DNA of 29,045 nt, taken from NCBI GenBank assembly GCA_947594335.1, contig CANQEC010000002.1, positions 1 through 29,045 of the forward strand, written 5' to 3'. This DNA is from an uncultured Lachnospiraceae bacterium. GTDB lineage: Bacteria > Bacillota > Clostridia > Lachnospirales > Lachnospiraceae. This document shows, one piece after another, positions 13,950 to 21,885 of the stretch; position 1 is the stretch's first letter; the number at the start of each line of letters is the position of its first letter. Under the pieces are notes generated by a model, which worked only from the letters and a program-made list of their open reading frames with translations, was not told the DNA's origin and ran no database searches. Both the position numbers and the translations under genes were made by a program.

Positions 13950-15413
13950 TCATTTCTTTTTCAGAATTTCCAGAATCATCTTCATCTTTGGAAGGAAATA
14001 CCACAGGACAAACGGCGCCGCAAGGAGGATCAGCAGGCAGCGGAACCACAAGGGGTCCCCAAACGAGAGCATGGTCAGCATGCACAGCAGGAACCACGCG
14101 CCCGAAATCAGCAGTGTCTTTCGCAGGGGAATCAGTTTGCGGCCGGTCAGCCGCTTTTCCATCAGCGCCTGTATGATCAGAAGCGTCAGATAGGAAAAGG
14201 CGGTTGTGTAGGCGGCTGCCTGATAGCCGAAGAAGCGGATGCATACATAGTTTAAAATGACGTTCAGGATCATCACAAAGAACGTGGACATCGCCACAAA
14301 GCCGGTTTTTTTGTAGTAATTCTGAATCGCGGTGTAGCTGTAGCTGTAAAAGCGAAACAGTGTGCCTGTCACCAGCGGGGCCACCAGATAGACAGCGTCC
14401 GCGTATTTTCTGCCGCCCAGGATCAGAATAATCTCGGGAGCAAGGACGACAAGCAGCCAGGAGAAGACGCCGAAGCCGTGCATCAGGACTGTCCAGGAAT
14501 CCTCAATTCCGTCGGTCTGTTTTGCGGAAATTTTTTCGTACATCCAGGGAAGCCATGCGTTCCAGACGGAATCCTCAATAATCCAGATGATGTAGGAGAC
14601 CTGGGTTGCAAGAGCGATCGTGCCGCCGTTGTTTCCTCCGGTCATCTCACGGACCATCAGCTTGTCGGCCTGGTTCATGATCTGGATGGAGAGAACTTCC
14701 GGGATCAGCGGGATGGAGAAGAGGAGCGCATATTTCCAGTATCCGAGATGGACGATGCGCCGTCCCTGAACGAGCATTAGAACGGCGACCAGGAACCCTC
14801 CGATGATCACGGGGACATGATAGCCAAGAATCCGGAGACTGATCAGATCTGCTTCGTGACCGTGCGTTTTTCCCCAGTATACCAGGGCAACGGACAATAT
14901 GGTGGCCGGAATCATGGTGCAGGCGGTCAGCGTGGTGCTCGCTTTGTACCGCATCATCTGTTTTTCCCGGCGCTGCATGTAAAAAATGCTGGTGTGCGCA
15001 TAGGTATAGAGAAAAGCGATAAGAAGCATGGAATCGCTCATGGCGAACAGCGGACCGATTCTGTCGCGGAAGATCCAGAACGGAATGAAAAAGGCCGTGA
15101 TTGCAAGATAGGAGAGCGTCTGCACGCTGGATACAAACTCATTGAACCGTTCCTTCACATCATATTTTGCCCGCTCGACGCTGCGCCACAGGCAGAGCGA
15201 CATGATCGGCGCGAAGATCAGAAGCCAGGATTCATAGCGGCTGAAATCGGAGTACTGTGTTTTCGAGAGCAGCCGCGAGAATATCGGAGCGGTAAGAAAA
15301 GAAATTCCCCGGACAAAGAGCTGCGAGATAATATAGAAGATGCCCGCTCTCATGGCAAGACTGTTTAAGGATTGGTTCTTTTGTTTCTCAGACAATATAT
15401 CAGCTTCTTTCAT
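13950..15413 (-). CDS. Wzx-like oligosaccharide flippase (MOP superfamily)
   Basis: 487 residues with about 12-14 hydrophobic helices. The N-terminal part (SLAMRAGIFYIISQLFVRGISFLTAPIFSRLLSKTQYSDFS split over the first two helices) has the layout of polysaccharide-biosynthesis/MATE-like flippases: basic lead-in, helix, then a PIFSRLL-type motif. Such proteins turn undecaprenyl-linked glycan units across the membrane. Upstream on the minus strand a CCCTGC/GCAGGG hairpin covers the only ribosome-site-like sequence. The gene follows the CapK-like gene, but a terminator lies between them, so it may have its own weak promoter. It converges with the GT2/ATP-grasp pair. Confidence 0.88.
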   Translation of the reverse strand: MKEADILSEKQKNQSLNSLAMRAGIFYIISQLFVRGISFLTAPIFSRLLSKTQYSDFSRYESWLLIFAPIMSLCLWRSVERAKYDVKERFNEFVSSVQTLSYLAITAFFIPFWIFRDRIGPLFAMSDSMLLIAFLYTYAHTSIFYMQRREKQMMRYKASTTLTACTMIPATILSVALVYWGKTHGHEADLISLRILGYHVPVIIGGFLVAVLMLVQGRRIVHLGYWKYALLFSIPLIPEVLSIQIMNQADKLMVREMTGGNNGGTIALATQVSYIIWIIEDSVWNAWLPWMYEKISAKQTDGIEDSWTVLMHGFGVFSWLLVVLAPEIILILGGRKYADAVYLVAPLVTGTLFRFYSYSYTAIQNYYKKTGFVAMSTFFVMILNVILNYVCIRFFGYQAAAYTTAFSYLTLLIIQALMEKRLTGRKLIPLRKTLLISGAWFLLCMLTMLSFGDPLWFRCLLILLAAPFVLWYFLPKMKMILEILKKK

Positions 15414-15424
15414 TCATGGCGAAA

Positions 15425-15439
15425 CCCTGCGGAGCAGGG
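15425..15439 (-). other. Hairpin covering the flippase ribosome site
   Basis: On the minus strand CCCTGC-tcc-GCAGGG ends 11 bases before the flippase ATG. The GCAGGG arm is the only Shine-Dalgarno-like sequence present, so folding would hide it. Confidence 0.4.
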
Positions 15440-15482
15440 ACAGAACGCCTGTTTTTAAATTTAAAGATGTTTTATATCAAAG

Positions 15483-15504
15483 GCCCCGCTGCAAACAGCG
15501 GGGC
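15483..15504 (-). terminator. Terminator after the CapK-like gene
   Basis: On the minus strand GCCCCGCTG-tttg-CAGCGGGGC is a perfect 9-bp stem, followed by CTTTGATAT, 24 bases after the stop. The T-tract is short, so some read-through into the flippase gene is likely. Confidence 0.75.
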
Positions 15505-15527
15505 GTCAGGCTTGCAGGCATAAATGT

Positions 15528-16838
15528 TTATTGTACATTGCACACAAAACAGCGCAGTTTTCCGTTCGGATCCGGAGGGATAACGTCCATCCACACAACG
15601 GTGACGCGAAATTCATCCCCGTAGAGCTGCCGGATGCGTTCCCGGAAAAACTGCTCGATCTGGCTGTCTGTGTAAGTGCAGTCCTGCGGATCCCTCACAA
15701 GCTCAACCCGGAGATCGTGAAAAGAGTTCTGAACATAGCGGAACTGCGCGATTCCGGTGATCCCGTTCGGGATCTTCCGAAGCTCCAGCACGGAGGATTC
15801 CCTGCCGTTCTCGTGATGAACCGTATCGTTCAGTCTCCCGTGAATCTTTGTGATATAACGGATCCCCTCGCATGTAAAAGAGGAAGCCATGTCGCCGACA
15901 TCATAATTGATAATCGGAAAATCCGTTTTGTACAGAGCCGTCAGGATCATTTTCCCATTGTCGGCCAGACGGTTGTTTTCATCGTATATATTTACAACAT
16001 GTGTGTCGCTGCACACATCGTAATATTTTCTTCCCGGATATTTGACGACGCAGCTTCCTGTTTCATCGCAGCCGTATGCGTCAACAAGTCCCGGGCCGAA
16101 GGTTTTTGTCAGGATGGACTGCGTCATTTCGTCAACCATTTCGCTGACAGGTATGTACCATTTTGGCCTGTGTATCGAAAGATTATGTTCCTGCGCGTAC
16201 AGGGCGATGCGCACGATGCAGTTTTTGCGCAGGCAGATCAGATCCGGGCGGTACTCGTTCAGTTCCCGGATGACGTCAGGCATCCCTTCCTGCGTGCAGC
16301 GTTTCTCCGAAAGAATGCGGCGCTGCAGAATTCCCAGCTTCTGCACAACGGAATCGCGGCTTTTGGCCTCGCTTCGGTAGCTTGATTCAAAAGAAACCAT
16401 TTTTCCGAAGAACGGATTATAGCCAAAACTCATCAGAATGCGGATCCAGCTGGCATTCGCGGCCGCGTGTTCGCGCTGCGACTGGTAAAGCTTCAGCGGG
16501 ATTCCGGAAGAACCGCTGGTGCTGGTCTCATCCCAGGAATCGCGCCTGTCGGGATTCAGCTCATAAAGTTCCTTCATCCAGCTGCGGAGCTCCTCTTTTG
16601 TCAGAACGGGAAATCGGACGAGATCCTCGCTGCACCGAAAATCTTCGGGCTTAAGATTTACCCTGTCGAAGCGTTCACGGTAAAACGGTATTTTGTAGGC
16701 GGCTTTCATCAGCCTGCGGATATTTTTGTTCTGTTTTTCCTTAAGCTTTGAACGGTTTTTTCCAAAATCTTTTTCAAATTTCATAAGGCAGCAGAATGTC
16801 ATGACGTTCACCAGTTTTTTGGGGATCTGCAAAGACAT
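15528..16838 (-). CDS. Phenylacetate-CoA ligase-like / CapK family adenylate-forming protein
   Basis: About 436 residues. Adenylate-forming features: the phosphate loop ETSTSGSSGIPLKLY (about 104-118), DAYGCDETGSCV at the usual E-motif, FPIINYDVGDMASS, and KIHGRLNDTVHHENG near the hinge. The lead-in YKIPFYRERFD and the domain order match the CapK/PaaK branch, often found in capsule and surface-glycan clusters. It probably activates a carboxylate with ATP, but the substrate is unknown. The start at 16838 is chosen because AAAGGAGGG precedes it at good spacing; the longer open frame to 17120 runs through the promoter region. A structured leader and a strong divergent promoter lie upstream. Confidence 0.85.
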   Translation of the reverse strand: MSLQIPKKLVNVMTFCCLMKFEKDFGKNRSKLKEKQNKNIRRLMKAAYKIPFYRERFDRVNLKPEDFRCSEDLVRFPVLTKEELRSWMKELYELNPDRRDSWDETSTSGSSGIPLKLYQSQREHAAANASWIRILMSFGYNPFFGKMVSFESSYRSEAKSRDSVVQKLGILQRRILSEKRCTQEGMPDVIRELNEYRPDLICLRKNCIVRIALYAQEHNLSIHRPKWYIPVSEMVDEMTQSILTKTFGPGLVDAYGCDETGSCVVKYPGRKYYDVCSDTHVVNIYDENNRLADNGKMILTALYKTDFPIINYDVGDMASSFTCEGIRYITKIHGRLNDTVHHENGRESSVLELRKIPNGITGIAQFRYVQNSFHDLRVELVRDPQDCTYTDSQIEQFFRERIRQLYGDEFRVTVVWMDVIPPDPNGKLRCFVCNVQ

Positions 16839-16861
16839 CAAAACCCTCCTTTGTATCTGCG

Positions 16862-16903
16862 GCGGACCGCGTCCGCGGCCTGCGGGGGGGAATAAACGCC
16901 CCC
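16862..16903 (-). other. GC-rich hairpins in the CapK-like gene leader
   Basis: GCGGAC-cgc-GTCCGC (16862-16876) and a run of seven G pairing with CCCCC (16884-16890 with 16899-16903). Both lie between the minus-strand promoter and the ribosome site. Role unknown. Confidence 0.45.
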
Positions 16904-16917
16904 TGGAATTATTGTGC

Positions 16918-16946
16918 AGTATAGCAGAAAATTCCGGGGATGACAA
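16918..16946 (-). promoter_or_regulatory. Promoter of the CapK-like gene
   Basis: On the minus strand: -35 TTGTCA (16941-16946), 17-base spacer, -10 TATACT (16918-16923). Its -35 overlaps that of the plus-strand promoter. Confidence 0.75.
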
Positions 16947-16969
16947 GAGGGGGAGTTCTATGATAAAAT
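16940..16969 (+). promoter_or_regulatory. Promoter of the P-type ATPase gene, overlapping the divergent one
   Basis: -35 ATGACA (16940-16945), 18-base spacer, -10 TAAAAT (16964-16969). A perfect TATAAT also occurs at 16983-16988 but lacks a good -35 box; either may be used. Confidence 0.55.
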
Positions 16970-17042
16970 ATGGAAGCGCGGGTATAATGATACTGTCATT
17001 TTTGCTTATACGGATACGACGGATGCCCGCTGCGCGAAACGA

Positions 17043-19628
17043 ATGATCAAAGTCAATATGGCAGGCACAGGAAAAGAGGCGACAGAGGCTATGCAGGAAA
17101 ACGGAGGGGAAAGACCTCACGACAAGGCTTTATGGAAAAGCATGAAGGGGATTGTCAGCAGATACAGACGGGCAAAGATTACTCCGGAAACGATTCACGC
17201 AGACAGGCAGGCTGAGACGATAAAAAGATATTCTCCCTCCGCAGCGGAAGGCCTGACAGAGGCTCAGGTATCTGAACGTATAAAGAGCGGCGCCGTTAAT
17301 ACGGCAGTAGGCTCTCCTTCAAAAACAACCCGGGAAATTGTCTGCAGCAACGTATTTACTTATTTTAATCTGATTTTTTTCCTGATTGCGGTCTGCCTGT
17401 GTATGGTCAGATCCTTCCGCAGTCTGACCTTTGTTCCGGTGATCGCGGCCAACACACTCGTCGGAATTGTGCAGGAACTTCGGGCAAAAAAAATCCTTGA
17501 TGAACTGAACATCCTGAATGCTCCGAGAAACACGGTGGTCCGCGATGGAAAAAGAATCACGATCCCGTCGGAAAATCTGGTGCTCGACGATATCGTCGTA
17601 CTGCAGGCGGGAAACCAGATTCCGGCTGACGCCGTTATAGAAACGGGCTCCGTGCTGGTAAATGAGTCGCTGATCACAGGGGAATCGGATTCTGTTGAGA
17701 AGAAGGCGGGGAGCATGCTCCTCTCCGGAAGCTTCGTCGTGTCGGGCGAATGCAGGGCGCGGGCGGACCGGGTAGGAAAAGATTCCTACGTCTCACGGCT
17801 GACTCTTCAGGCCAAAACCATGAATGATGAGGAAGATTCCGAGATGATGCGCTCGCTGGACCGTCTTGTAAAAATGATCGGGATCCTGATCATTCCGATC
17901 GGGATCATTCTGTTCAGCCAGCAGTATTATATCAGCGGAACATCCGTAAGGGACAGTGTTGTCACGACAATGGCCGCCATCATCGGGATGATCCCGGAGG
18001 GGCTGTACCTGCTCACCAGCGCGGCCCTTGTCGTGAGTGTGATGAGGCTTGCCGCGCAGAAAGTTCTCGTCCATAACATGAAATGCATTGAAACGCTCGC
18101 CCGCGCAAATGTGCTCTGTGTGGACAAAACGGGAACGATCACGGAAAATACGATGACGGTAAAAAAGGTTCTGCTTCCTGTGCCCGGGACAAAAAACGGG
18201 CAGGCGGATGAAACCGGCGCTCCGGCTCTTTATGAAGGGGAGGAGCTTGCGCAGACAGAACTTCTGATCGGGGATTTTGCCGCGGCCATGGCAACAGACA
18301 ATATCACAATGAAGGCTCTCAAGGAATATTTTAAAAAGAGAAGCGGAAGACGGCCCGAGCAGGTTTTCCCTTTTTCTTCCGAGACGAAATACAGCGCGGC
18401 TGTGTTTGAGGAAGGCCAGTATGTTCTCGGCGCTCCGGAAAATATACTGCGGGATCAGTTTGATAAATATGCCGAAAGTATCGGGACATATGCGGGGCAG
18501 GGCTACCGTGTGCTGATCTTTGCAGAATATGAAGGCCTGCTTGACGGAAAAGCGCTGACCGGATCGGTCGTCCCGCTTGCAATGATCATGCTGGCAAATC
18601 CCGTGCGTGAAAATGCGAGAGAGACATTCGCGTATTTTGCGCGCCAGGGGGTTGAGGTCAAGGTTATCTCCGGCGACAATCCGGTGACAGTCTCTGAGAT
18701 CGCGAAAGAGGCAGGCATTCCCCATGCGGAAAATCTTGTGGATGCGTCCGGCTGGTCAGATGAGCAGGAGCTGCGCGACGCGGCGGCAAAATATACGGTA
18801 TTCGGGCGGGTGAGTCCTGAGCAGAAGCGCCAGCTTGTACATGCCCTTAAGGAACGCGGGCTCACCGTGGCAATGACGGGGGACGGCGTGAACGATGTCC
18901 TCGCGCTCAAGGACGCGGACTGCAGTGTCGCCATGGCCTCGGGAAGCGATGCGGCCGCGCAGGTGTCCCAGCTGGTTCTTCTTGAATCCGATTTTTCAAG
19001 GATGCCATCCGTGGTCAGCGAGGGGAGACGCGTTGTCAATAATATAGAAAGAACGGCCAGTCTGTTTCTGGTGAAAAATATTTTTTCGATCCTGCTGTCC
19101 GTCTATTCAATCCTGCTCAGGGTGAATTATCCGCTGGAACCGTCGCAGATTTCTCTGATCAGTATGTTTACGATCGGAATTCCGGCGTTTCTGATGTCCC
19201 AGGAGAAGAATACGGATCAGATCAGAGGCCATTTCATGAGCAATGTCCTGTTTAAGGCGCTGCCCGGAGGTCTGACCGATTTTCTGATCGTGAGCGCGCT
19301 TTACGTTTTCTGTATTGAATTTGAGGTTGGCGCAGGGGATGTCTCCACCTCCTCAACGATCGTACTTGCGATCGTCGGACTGATGATCTTATATCAGATT
19401 GCTTCCCCCATGACGCGGTATCACTGGCTGATCTGGGGATGTATGGCCGCGGGCCTTTTATACTGTATGATCTTTATGAACCATATTTTCGCGATCACAA
19501 GCATTTCAGAAAAGAGTTTTATGCTGCTTGTCATCTTCGCGCTTCTGACGGAGCCCGCGTTCCGTTATCTCAGCATTCTGACGCGGAAACTGTCGGAATG
19601 GTATACCAGAAGAAAAAATGCGGTATAA
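17043..19628 (+). CDS. Cation-transporting P-type ATPase (HAD-IC family, possibly CtpE-like)
   Basis: Up to 861 residues. It has the actuator signature ITGESDSVEKK, the phosphorylation motif DKTGT (Asp361), the nucleotide-site segment (FSSETKYSAAVF), the hinge MTGDGVNDVLALKDADCSVAM, and about eight to ten membrane helices. The ion-site helix reads IIGMIPEGLYLLTS, a PEGL form like Ca2+-type pumps and mycobacterial CtpE rather than heavy-metal CPC pumps. Ca2+ or another divalent ion is a reasonable guess, not shown. The first ATG (17043) has no ribosome site; ATG 17091, with AAGAGG about 11 bases before it, is an alternative start and would drop 16 residues. No terminator separates it clearly from pyrH. 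Confidence 0.9.
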   Translation: MIKVNMAGTGKEATEAMQENGGERPHDKALWKSMKGIVSRYRRAKITPETIHADRQAETIKRYSPSAAEGLTEAQVSERIKSGAVNTAVGSPSKTTREIVCSNVFTYFNLIFFLIAVCLCMVRSFRSLTFVPVIAANTLVGIVQELRAKKILDELNILNAPRNTVVRDGKRITIPSENLVLDDIVVLQAGNQIPADAVIETGSVLVNESLITGESDSVEKKAGSMLLSGSFVVSGECRARADRVGKDSYVSRLTLQAKTMNDEEDSEMMRSLDRLVKMIGILIIPIGIILFSQQYYISGTSVRDSVVTTMAAIIGMIPEGLYLLTSAALVVSVMRLAAQKVLVHNMKCIETLARANVLCVDKTGTITENTMTVKKVLLPVPGTKNGQADETGAPALYEGEELAQTELLIGDFAAAMATDNITMKALKEYFKKRSGRRPEQVFPFSSETKYSAAVFEEGQYVLGAPENILRDQFDKYAESIGTYAGQGYRVLIFAEYEGLLDGKALTGSVVPLAMIMLANPVRENARETFAYFARQGVEVKVISGDNPVTVSEIAKEAGIPHAENLVDASGWSDEQELRDAAAKYTVFGRVSPEQKRQLVHALKERGLTVAMTGDGVNDVLALKDADCSVAMASGSDAAAQVSQLVLLESDFSRMPSVVSEGRRVVNNIERTASLFLVKNIFSILLSVYSILLRVNYPLEPSQISLISMFTIGIPAFLMSQEKNTDQIRGHFMSNVLFKALPGGLTDFLIVSALYVFCIEFEVGAGDVSTSSTIVLAIVGLMILYQIASPMTRYHWLIWGCMAAGLLYCMIFMNHIFAITSISEKSFMLLVIFALLTEPAFRYLSILTRKLSEWYTRRKNAV

Positions 19629-19661
19629 TGACAAATTTTTGTAGATTTTGCGCAGAAAAAT

Positions 19662-19670
19662 TGCTATAAT
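19662..19670 (+). promoter_or_regulatory. Extended -10 promoter of the pyrH operon
   Basis: TGCTATAAT, a perfect -10 with TGn extension, 58 bases before pyrH; the -35 region is poor. A 7-bp hairpin CAGAATC-gca-GATTCTG (19676-19692) lies at the start of the transcript. Confidence 0.65.
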
Positions 19671-19727
19671 AACGCCAGAATCGCAGATTCTGCAGGACAA
19701 ATTTATAGGACCGAGGAGAAGAATAAG

Positions 19728-20423
19728 ATGAAAAGAGTTCTTTTGAAGCTGAGCGGAGAAGCACTGGCAGGAAGCCGGAAGACAGGTTTTGATGAACCGA
19801 CTGTCATGCGGGTAGCCCGGCAGGTAAAAGTGCTTGCAGAGCGGGGGATTGAGGTAGGCGTCGTAATCGGCGGCGGGAATTTCTGGAGAGGCCGTTCCAG
19901 CAAAAATATCGAGCGCTCAAAGGCTGATCAGATCGGAATGCTTGCAACGGTTATGAACTGTATCTATGTCTCGGAGATTTTCCGCGCTGCCGGTATGCAG
20001 ACCCGGATAATGACACCGTTTTCATGCGGCGCATTTACGGAGCTGTTTTCCCTTGACAAAGTAAACGAGTGCTTTAAAGAGGGCAGGGTTCTGTTTTTTG
20101 CCGGAGGAACGGGGCACCCTTATTTTTCTACGGATACGGCCACCGTTCTGAGGGCTGTCGAGATAGGCGCGGATGTCATTCTTCTGGCCAAAGCTGTTGA
20201 CGGTGTGTATGACAGCGATCCCAGGGAGAATCCTGACGCGAAAAAATACGAGGAAATTTCGATTCAGGAAGTCATAGACAAAAAACTTGGCGTAGTGGAC
20301 ATGACTGCGTCAATCATGTGTATGGAACAGAAGATGCCGATGCTTGTATTTGCCCTGAATGAAGAAAACAGTATAGTAAATACGGTGAGCGGACACCTGA
20401 ACGGTACCCGCGTCACAGTGTGA
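19728..20423 (+). CDS. pyrH: UMP kinase (hexameric, amino-acid-kinase fold)
   Basis: 231 residues. It phosphorylates UMP to UDP with ATP, feeding UTP and CTP synthesis. Family motifs: KRVLLKLSGEAL at the N-terminus, VVIGGGNFWRG, DQIGMLATVMN, AGGTGHPYFSTDTAT for UMP binding, and LLAKAVDGVYDSDPRENPDAK. A GAGGAGA ribosome site precedes the ATG. It heads the operon with frr, 12 bases away, and then uppS, cdsA, dxr and rseP. The usual upstream partners rpsB and tsf are not present in the window; a P-type ATPase lies there instead. Confidence 0.97.
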   Translation: MKRVLLKLSGEALAGSRKTGFDEPTVMRVARQVKVLAERGIEVGVVIGGGNFWRGRSSKNIERSKADQIGMLATVMNCIYVSEIFRAAGMQTRIMTPFSCGAFTELFSLDKVNECFKEGRVLFFAGGTGHPYFSTDTATVLRAVEIGADVILLAKAVDGVYDSDPRENPDAKKYEEISIQEVIDKKLGVVDMTASIMCMEQKMPMLVFALNEENSIVNTVSGHLNGTRVTV

Positions 20424-20435
20424 TGGGAGGACGAA

Positions 20436-20987
20436 ATGGACGAGAGAATTAAAGCTTTTGAGGAGAAGATGACAAAAACCTACAATAATCTGCTCAGTGA
20501 GTTTGCGACTGTCCGCGCAGGCCGCGCGAATCCGAATGTTCTGAACAAGATTCGTGTGGATTACTACGGAACCCCGACTCCGCTTCAGCAGGTCGGCAAT
20601 GTGACGGTACCGGAACCGAGGATCCTTCAGATTCAGCCGTGGGAGGCCAGTATGGTAAAGAAGATTGAGAAGGCGATTCTGATGTCGGATCTTGGGATCA
20701 ACCCGTCAAACGACGGACGGATTATCCGCCTTGTATTCCCGGAGCTGACCGAGGAGCGCAGAAAAGATCTGGTGAAGGATGTCCGCAAAAAGGGAGAGGC
20801 AGGCAAGGTGGCTGTCCGCAATATCCGCCGCGATGCGAATGACTATCTGAAAAAGCTTGGAAAGACCGATGTCTCGGAGGACGTGATCAAGGATCTTGAA
20901 GATGAAGTGCAGAAGATGACTGACAGGTATATCAAGGATATTGACAAAGCAGTTGAGGAGAAATCAAAGGAAATCCTTACAGTGTAA
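20436..20987 (+). CDS. frr: Ribosome recycling factor
   Basis: 183 residues, standard. It splits post-termination ribosomes together with EF-G. Characteristic segments: TVRAGRANPNVLNKIRVDYYGTPTPL (read in two halves around RVDYYG), the hinge QIQPWEASMVKKIEKAI, LGINPSNDGRIIRL, LTEERRKDLVK and VRNIRRDAND. GGGAGG lies 5-8 bases before the ATG. It is 12 bases after pyrH. A strong hairpin without T-tract and one dispersed element follow before uppS. Confidence 0.98.
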   Translation: MDERIKAFEEKMTKTYNNLLSEFATVRAGRANPNVLNKIRVDYYGTPTPLQQVGNVTVPEPRILQIQPWEASMVKKIEKAILMSDLGINPSNDGRIIRLVFPELTEERRKDLVKDVRKKGEAGKVAVRNIRRDANDYLKKLGKTDVSEDVIKDLEDEVQKMTDRYIKDIDKAVEEKSKEILTV

Positions 20988-20994
20988 GGCAGGA

Positions 20995-21020
20995 GAGGGC
21001 ATTGCAAAGGCAATGCCCTC
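20995..21020 (+). terminator. Perfect hairpin after frr (terminator-like, no T-tract)
   Basis: GAGGGCATTGC-aaag-GCAATGCCCTC, an 11-bp perfect stem 8 bases after frr. The following bases (CGTGTCGCGA) lack T residues, so it may stabilise or mark a processing site instead of stopping transcription into uppS. Confidence 0.55.
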
Positions 21021-21033
21021 CGTGTCGCGATAT

Positions 21034-21120
21034 GCGGCAGGCCCAGGCGTGGAAACCGGCTGCTGACGCAGCACCTGGGATGCGCAGACGAGCAGGAGGA
21101 AAAGCCGCCTCCTACTCGAT
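21034..21120 (+). repeat. Dispersed structured intergenic element, copy E
   Basis: It starts 14 bases after the frr hairpin and ends 25 bases before uppS. Outer stem CCCAGG/CCTGGG, inner hairpin GCTGC-tgac-GCAGC, second hairpin CGAGCAGGAGG/CCTCCTACTCG with one mismatch. It is the one copy inside an apparent operon. Confidence 0.87.
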
Positions 21121-21144
21121 TTATAAAAACAGGAGGATGTGTGT

Positions 21145-21849
21145 ATGGTAGTTCCGCAGCATGTTGCGATCATTGTGGATGGAAACGGCCGATGGGCAAA
21201 AAGCAAAGGAATGCCGCGCAATTACGGGCATGTGAAAGGAGCGCAGAATCTGGAAGTGATCTGTGAGGAGGCCTGGAAGATGGGAATCAAATACCTCACA
21301 GTCTATCTGTTTTCCACGGAAAACTGGAAGCGTCCAAAGGATGAGGTCGATGCTCTGATGCGTCTTTTCCGCAGATACACAAAGACCTGTATCAAAACTG
21401 CCCGGGACAATAATATGAAGGTTCGCGTGCTCGGAGATCCCTCGGCGCTTGCGCCGGATCTGCAGGAAAGTCTCCGCAGTCTTGTCGAGTCCTCAAAGGA
21501 GAATACCGGGCTGAATTTCCAGATTGCGATCAATTATGGAAGCAGAGATGAGATCGTACGGGCCATCCGCCGTCTCGCGGCAGACTGCGTGGCCGGGAAA
21601 CGGAATCCTTCGGAAATCACGGAAGATATTTTTTCCGGATATCTTGATACAGCAGGAGTTCCTGATCCGGATCTTCTGATCCGGACGAGCGGAGAGCTCC
21701 GTCTGTCCAATTATCTGATGTGGCAGCTCGCCTATACAGAGTTTTATTTTACGGAAGTGCCCTGGCCCGCTTTTACAAAAGAGGATCTGATAAAAGCGGT
21801 CGAGAAATTCAACAGCCGGGAAAGACGCTACGGCGGAATCACAGAATGA
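21145..21849 (+). CDS. uppS: Undecaprenyl diphosphate synthase (cis-prenyltransferase)
   Basis: 234 residues. It condenses isopentenyl diphosphate with farnesyl diphosphate into the C55 carrier lipid for peptidoglycan and surface glycans. Motifs: HVAIIVDGNGRWAK with the catalytic Asp12, GHVKGAQN, LTVYLFSTENWKRP, and the C-terminal DPDLLIRTSGELRLSNYLMWQ followed by AYTEFYFT. The start at 21145 is chosen because AGGAGG lies 8 bases before it. The GTG at 21139 is only 2 bases from that site. Its product serves the GT2 and flippase genes elsewhere in the window. Confidence 0.97.
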   Translation: MVVPQHVAIIVDGNGRWAKSKGMPRNYGHVKGAQNLEVICEEAWKMGIKYLTVYLFSTENWKRPKDEVDALMRLFRRYTKTCIKTARDNNMKVRVLGDPSALAPDLQESLRSLVESSKENTGLNFQIAINYGSRDEIVRAIRRLAADCVAGKRNPSEITEDIFSGYLDTAGVPDPDLLIRTSGELRLSNYLMWQLAYTEFYFTEVPWPAFTKEDLIKAVEKFNSRERRYGGITE

Positions 21850-21885
21850 ATTACTGAAAACTGAAAACAGAGGAGGAAATTTGTC

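Noticed and set aside
16839..17120. N-terminal extension of the CapK-like protein to 17120
   Set aside because: The extension would run through the promoter and leader hairpins; a strong ribosome site marks the start at 16838.
508..21120. Group IIC intron remnants or a CRISPR array as explanation for the repeats
   Set aside because: The copies follow terminators, as group IIC introns do, but they are only 50-87 bases and lack a domain V/VI-like end or reverse transcriptase. They are dispersed, not in a spaced array.
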